NCBI GenBank assembly: GCA_016845585.1
Contig: JAERSO010000045.1
Location: 1 to 47,170, forward strand
From: Acidimicrobiaceae bacterium
Lineage (GTDB): Bacteria; Actinomycetota; Acidimicrobiia; Acidimicrobiales; Aldehydirespiratoraceae
Reading direction: 5' to 3'
Length of the DNA stretch: 47,170 nt
Positions within the stretch are counted from its first letter, which is position 1, and each line of letters opens with the position of its first letter. Shown here piece after piece: positions 44,143 through 47,170 of this stretch. The translations under genes were made by a program, and so were the position numbers. The notes under the pieces were generated by a model. That model was not told where the DNA came from, searched no databases, and saw nothing but the letters and a program-made list of their open reading frames with translations.

Positions 44143-44535
44143 ATGTCAATCCCCGACAACGACAATGATCGTTTCAACCGGGCCGTGTACGTGATCTCCG
44201 TAGCCGCCGAGCTCTCGGGCATGCACCCCCAGACGCTTCGCATCTACGAACGCAAGGGTCTGGTCGACCCGGCGCGGACCGGTGGCGGGAGCCGCCGGTA
44301 CTCCGATGCCGACATCGCCCTGCTCAACCGCATCCAGGAACTCACCAACGAGGGTCTGAACCTGGTCGGCGTCAAGCGTGTGCTCGCGTTGGAGGCGCGT
44401 GTCGCCGATCTGGAGGCGAAGCTCGCGGGAGCGCTCGGGGCCGCTGACCTCGCGGCCGAGACCACCCTGCGGCAATACCGCGGTGAGCTGGTGCCGATCA
44501 ATCAGGCCATCACGCTCTACAAACGCCGGAAGTAG
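44143..44535 (+). CDS. hspR: MerR-family heat-shock repressor HspR
   Basis: A 130-residue MerR-type regulator. The winged helix is AVYVISVAAELSGMHPQTLRIYERKGLV (read in parts), followed by GGGSRRYSDADIALLNRI and a coiled-coil (LALEARVADLEAKLAGAL). HspR binds HAIR operators, with DnaK acting as co-repressor, and is classically the last gene of the dnaK operon. ATG 44143 has AAAGGAG upstream. The next gene, clpB, has its own HAIR-like palindrome, as expected for an HspR target. Confidence 0.95.
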   Translation: MSIPDNDNDRFNRAVYVISVAAELSGMHPQTLRIYERKGLVDPARTGGGSRRYSDADIALLNRIQELTNEGLNLVGVKRVLALEARVADLEAKLAGALGAADLAAETTLRQYRGELVPINQAITLYKRRK

Positions 44536-44552
44536 GAATATCCGACACCCTT

Positions 44553-44583
44553 CCAAAGTTGAGTCATATGCACTCAACTTTGG
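44553..44583. promoter_or_regulatory. HAIR-type HspR operator upstream of clpB
   Basis: Perfect 12-bp arms CCAAAGTTGAGT (44553-44564) and ACTCAACTTTGG (44572-44583) with a 7-nt centre CATATGC. Each inner 7-mer differs from the HAIR consensus in one base (G for C and C for G at the outer ends). It lies 45 nt before ATG 44629. Confidence 0.85.
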
Positions 44584-44628
44584 CGAGAACGTCATCGCCA
44601 CAACCCTGCCCGGCCGACTGGAGGACCC

Positions 44629-47166
44629 ATGGCACTCGATCCCAACCGTTGGACGCTGAAGACCACCGAAGCCTTCTCGGCGGCCACTGAAGCGGCTCGC
44701 GCCGCATCGCATCCCGAGGTCGTACCCGAACACCTCCTCGTGGCCTTGCTAGGCCAAGAGGAAGGCATCGTCCTTCCGATGCTCCACAAGGTGGGGATCG
44801 ACCCCCGCAAGGCCCGCACCGACGCCGAGGCCGCGGTCGCCAAGTTGCCCAACGCCTATGGCTCGGACCCACAGCTGAGCAGCGAACTGCGCGCCCTCCT
44901 CGAGCGTGCGGACGGGGTTCGAGGTGACCTGCAGGACGAGTACCTCTCGACAGAGCACATCCTCCTCGCCGGCGCCGAAAAGCTCGGCGTCGACAAGGAG
45001 AGCCTGTTGAACGCCCTGCGCGAGGTGCGCGGCACGCATCGGGTCACGAGTCAGAACCCCGAGAACCAGTATCAGGCGCTCGAACGCTTCGGCCGCGACC
45101 TCACCGAGGCCGCTCGAGACGGCGAACTCGATCCCGTCATCGGTCGAGACGAGGAGATCCGCCGAGTCATCCGGGTTCTCAGCCGTCGGACCAAGAACAA
45201 CCCGGTTCTCATCGGCGAGCCCGGTGTCGGCAAGACGGCCATCGTCGAAGGGCTCGCGTCCCGAATCGTCGAGGGCGACGTGCCGGAGAGTCTGCGCAAC
45301 AAGCGGCTGATCTCGCTCGACATGTCGGCCATGGTCGCCGGCGCCAAGTACCGCGGCGAGTTCGAGGAACGGCTTCAGTCCGTGTTGAAGGAGATCGAGG
45401 ACGCCGATGGTGAAGTCGTCACCTTCATCGACGAGATGCACACGGTCGTGGGTGCCGGCGGCGCCGAGGGTGCGATGGACGCGGGCAACATGCTCAAGCC
45501 GATGCTCGCTCGCGGCAAGCTGCGCATGATCGGCGCCACGACGCTCGACGAGTACCGCAAGTACATCGAGAAGGACGCGGCGCTCGAGCGCCGCTTCCAG
45601 CAGGTGCTGGTGGAGCCGCCTTCGGTCGAAGCGGCCATCGCGATCCTGCGCGGGCTGAAGGAGCGCTACGAAGTCCACCACGGCGTGCGCATCCAGGACT
45701 CCGCGCTGGTCGCCGCCGCGGTCCTCAGTGATCGCTACCTCACCGGCCGCTTCCTCCCCGACAAGGCGATCGACCTCATCGACGAGGCCGGCAGCAGCCT
45801 GCGCATCGAGATCGACTCGGTGCCGACGGAGATCGATGTCGTGGAGCGTCGCATCCGCCAGCTCGAGATCGAACGGCTGGCCTTGGCCAAGGAGACCGAC
45901 GCAGCCTCACGCGAGCGCCTCGAGGATCTCGATCGCGAACTGGCCGACCTCACCGAGTCGTCGGCCGGACTCTCCGCGCGCTGGCAGGCGGAGAAGGACG
46001 CCATCACCGCGATGCGCGAAGTCAACGAGGAACTCGAATCCGTGCGCGGCGCCGTCGAACGAGAAACCGACCTCGAGAAGGCGGCCGAACTCCGCTACGG
46101 CCGGATTCCCGATCTCGAACGCCGCTTCGCCGATGCCAAGGAGAAGCTCGACAAGATCCAGGCCGAGGCATCGATGCTGAAGGAAGAGGTGGACGAGGAG
46201 GACATCGCCGAAGTCGTCAGCCGCTGGACCGGCGTTCCGGTGTCACGACTGATGGAAGGCGAGGTCGACAAGCTCATCCGGCTGGAGGACCATCTCCACG
46301 AACGGGTCGTCGGCCAGAACGCCGCCGTCGATGTCGTGGCGAACGCGATCCGGCGCTCCCGCGCCGGGCTCTCGGACCCGAACCGGCCGATCGGTAGCTT
46401 CTTGTTCCTCGGACCGACCGGCGTCGGCAAGACCGAACTCGCTCGGAGCCTCGCCGACTTCCTGTTCGACGATGAGCGAGCGATGGTGCGCATCGACATG
46501 TCGGAGTACATGGAGAAGCACAGCGTCAGTCGGCTCATCGGCGCCCCGCCTGGTTATGTCGGCTACGACGAGGGTGGTCAGCTCACCGAGACCGTTCGGC
46601 GCCGCCCGTATGCAGTGGTGTTGCTCGATGAGGTCGAGAAGGCCCACAACGACGTCTTCAACGTGTTGTTGCAGCTCCTCGACGACGGCCGTCTCACGGA
46701 TGGGCAGGGGCGTACGGTCGACTTCTCCAATGTGATCCTGATCATGACGTCGAACCTGCGTGGAGAGCCAGGAGACTTCTTCCGCCCCGAGTTCGTCAAC
46801 CGGATCGACGACATCGTGCGGTTCCGTGCCCTCAGCGAGGACGATCTTGTGCAGATCGTCGACATCCAATTGGAGGGTCTTGCGAAACGCCTCGGCGATC
46901 GCCGCATCTCGCTCGACGTCACCGACGACGCGAAGGCGCTCATCGCTCATCGTGGCTACGACCCGGCGTTCGGTGCTCGTCCGCTCAAGCGGCTGATCCA
47001 GCGTGAGATCGGAGATGCACTGGCCCTGGCCATTCTCGAGGGCCGATATGGCGAAGGTGACACCGTCGTGGTCGCGGTGGAAACGGCGGCCGTGCCGACC
47101 GACGACGACGTGAACGACGACCCCACCGGTGAGCCTATGGACAACCGGGTTCTCGTCCTCCGGTGA
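44629..47166 (+). CDS. clpB: ATP-dependent disaggregase ClpB
   Basis: An 845-residue Hsp100 disaggregase that works with DnaK. Present in order: N domain ([26 protein letters not shown]), first AAA module with Walker [10 protein letters not shown] and Walker B TFIDEMH, the coiled-coil M domain (about residues 400-520), and second AAA module with Walker [10 protein letters not shown], Walker [10 protein letters not shown] and [11 protein letters not shown]. After IMTSNLRG only a few residues (EPGD) precede FFRPEFVNR, shorter than the usual insert of about 15. ATG 44629 has GGAGG at 44620-44624. It follows hspR and a HAIR palindrome. Confidence 0.96.
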   Translation: MALDPNRWTLKTTEAFSAATEAARAASHPEVVPEHLLVALLGQEEGIVLPMLHKVGIDPRKARTDAEAAVAKLPNAYGSDPQLSSELRALLERADGVRGDLQDEYLSTEHILLAGAEKLGVDKESLLNALREVRGTHRVTSQNPENQYQALERFGRDLTEAARDGELDPVIGRDEEIRRVIRVLSRRTKNNPVLIGEPGVGKTAIVEGLASRIVEGDVPESLRNKRLISLDMSAMVAGAKYRGEFEERLQSVLKEIEDADGEVVTFIDEMHTVVGAGGAEGAMDAGNMLKPMLARGKLRMIGATTLDEYRKYIEKDAALERRFQQVLVEPPSVEAAIAILRGLKERYEVHHGVRIQDSALVAAAVLSDRYLTGRFLPDKAIDLIDEAGSSLRIEIDSVPTEIDVVERRIRQLEIERLALAKETDAASRERLEDLDRELADLTESSAGLSARWQAEKDAITAMREVNEELESVRGAVERETDLEKAAELRYGRIPDLERRFADAKEKLDKIQAEASMLKEEVDEEDIAEVVSRWTGVPVSRLMEGEVDKLIRLEDHLHERVVGQNAAVDVVANAIRRSRAGLSDPNRPIGSFLFLGPTGVGKTELARSLADFLFDDERAMVRIDMSEYMEKHSVSRLIGAPPGYVGYDEGGQLTETVRRRPYAVVLLDEVEKAHNDVFNVLLQLLDDGRLTDGQGRTVDFSNVILIMTSNLRGEPGDFFRPEFVNRIDDIVRFRALSEDDLVQIVDIQLEGLAKRLGDRRISLDVTDDAKALIAHRGYDPAFGARPLKRLIQREIGDALALAILEGRYGEGDTVVVAVETAAVPTDDDVNDDPTGEPMDNRVLVLR

Positions 47167-47170
47167 ACCA

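Overview
The window is a high-GC chromosomal segment from an actinobacterium, plausibly class Acidimicrobiia. Evidence for Actinobacteria: the fhaA-fhaB-pstP-rodA-pbpA-pknB cluster, a PASTA kinase, the dnaK-grpE-dnaJ-hspR operon with HAIR-type operators, an acyl-CoA carboxylase epsilon subunit, an LLM flavin oxidoreductase, an EtfD-like membrane Fe-S protein and a LAXTG cell-wall motif. Many genes have a TANNNT -10 box only 6-9 nt before the start codon, so leaderless transcripts appear common. The Acidimicrobiia placement is inference.

Layout. 1-1195: end of dnaX, ebfC/ybaB and recR, translationally coupled. 1196-6722: an ORF-free gap with a large hairpin, an Ala-rich coiled-coil protein, methylmalonyl-CoA epimerase, an HrpB-type helicase fused to a glyoxalase-like domain, a 5'-3' exonuclease and an HD hydrolase. 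6915-9691: a decayed response regulator abutting a ligase with a replaced C-terminus, then a lipoprotein. 9706-16908: epoxide hydrolase, PNPOx-like flavoprotein, carotenoid oxygenase, LOG protein, LLM oxidoreductase, acyl-CoA carboxylase beta and epsilon, ComB-like phosphatase. 16917-22444: prephenate dehydratase, a multiply broken MFS transporter, fatty acid desaturase, PaaX-like regulator, metallo-hydrolase, and two small genes. 22577-26064: a second coiled-coil protein, then a scrambled zone of gene remnants, then an acidic protein and a LAFTG surface protein. 26106-33663: tRNA-Leu(CAG) and the Ser/Thr kinase-phosphatase/cell elongation operon with one kinase only. 33675-39411: glutamine amidotransferase, a pseudo-receiver coupled to an EtfD-like protein, an OmpR-type winged-helix regulator and an ammonium transporter. 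39455-40359: a broken RCC1-SLH surface gene. 40465-47166: the chaperone module dnaK-grpE-dnaJ-hspR plus clpB, with matching HAIR-like palindromes before dnaK and clpB.

Functional links. Acyl-CoA carboxylase beta/epsilon and methylmalonyl-CoA epimerase fit propionyl-CoA handling; the EtfD-like protein fits electron transfer from beta-oxidation to quinone. HspR very probably represses both chaperone units. Five intergenic palindromes sharing a GGGGTCnGACCCC-like core occur across the window, three of them between convergent gene ends. No mobile element with a transposase and no CRISPR array was seen, and no complete novel defence or biosynthetic system is apparent. The most unusual items are the helicase-glyoxalase fusion, the palindrome family, the HAIR variant, the overlapping divergent leaderless promoter and the cluster of decayed loci.
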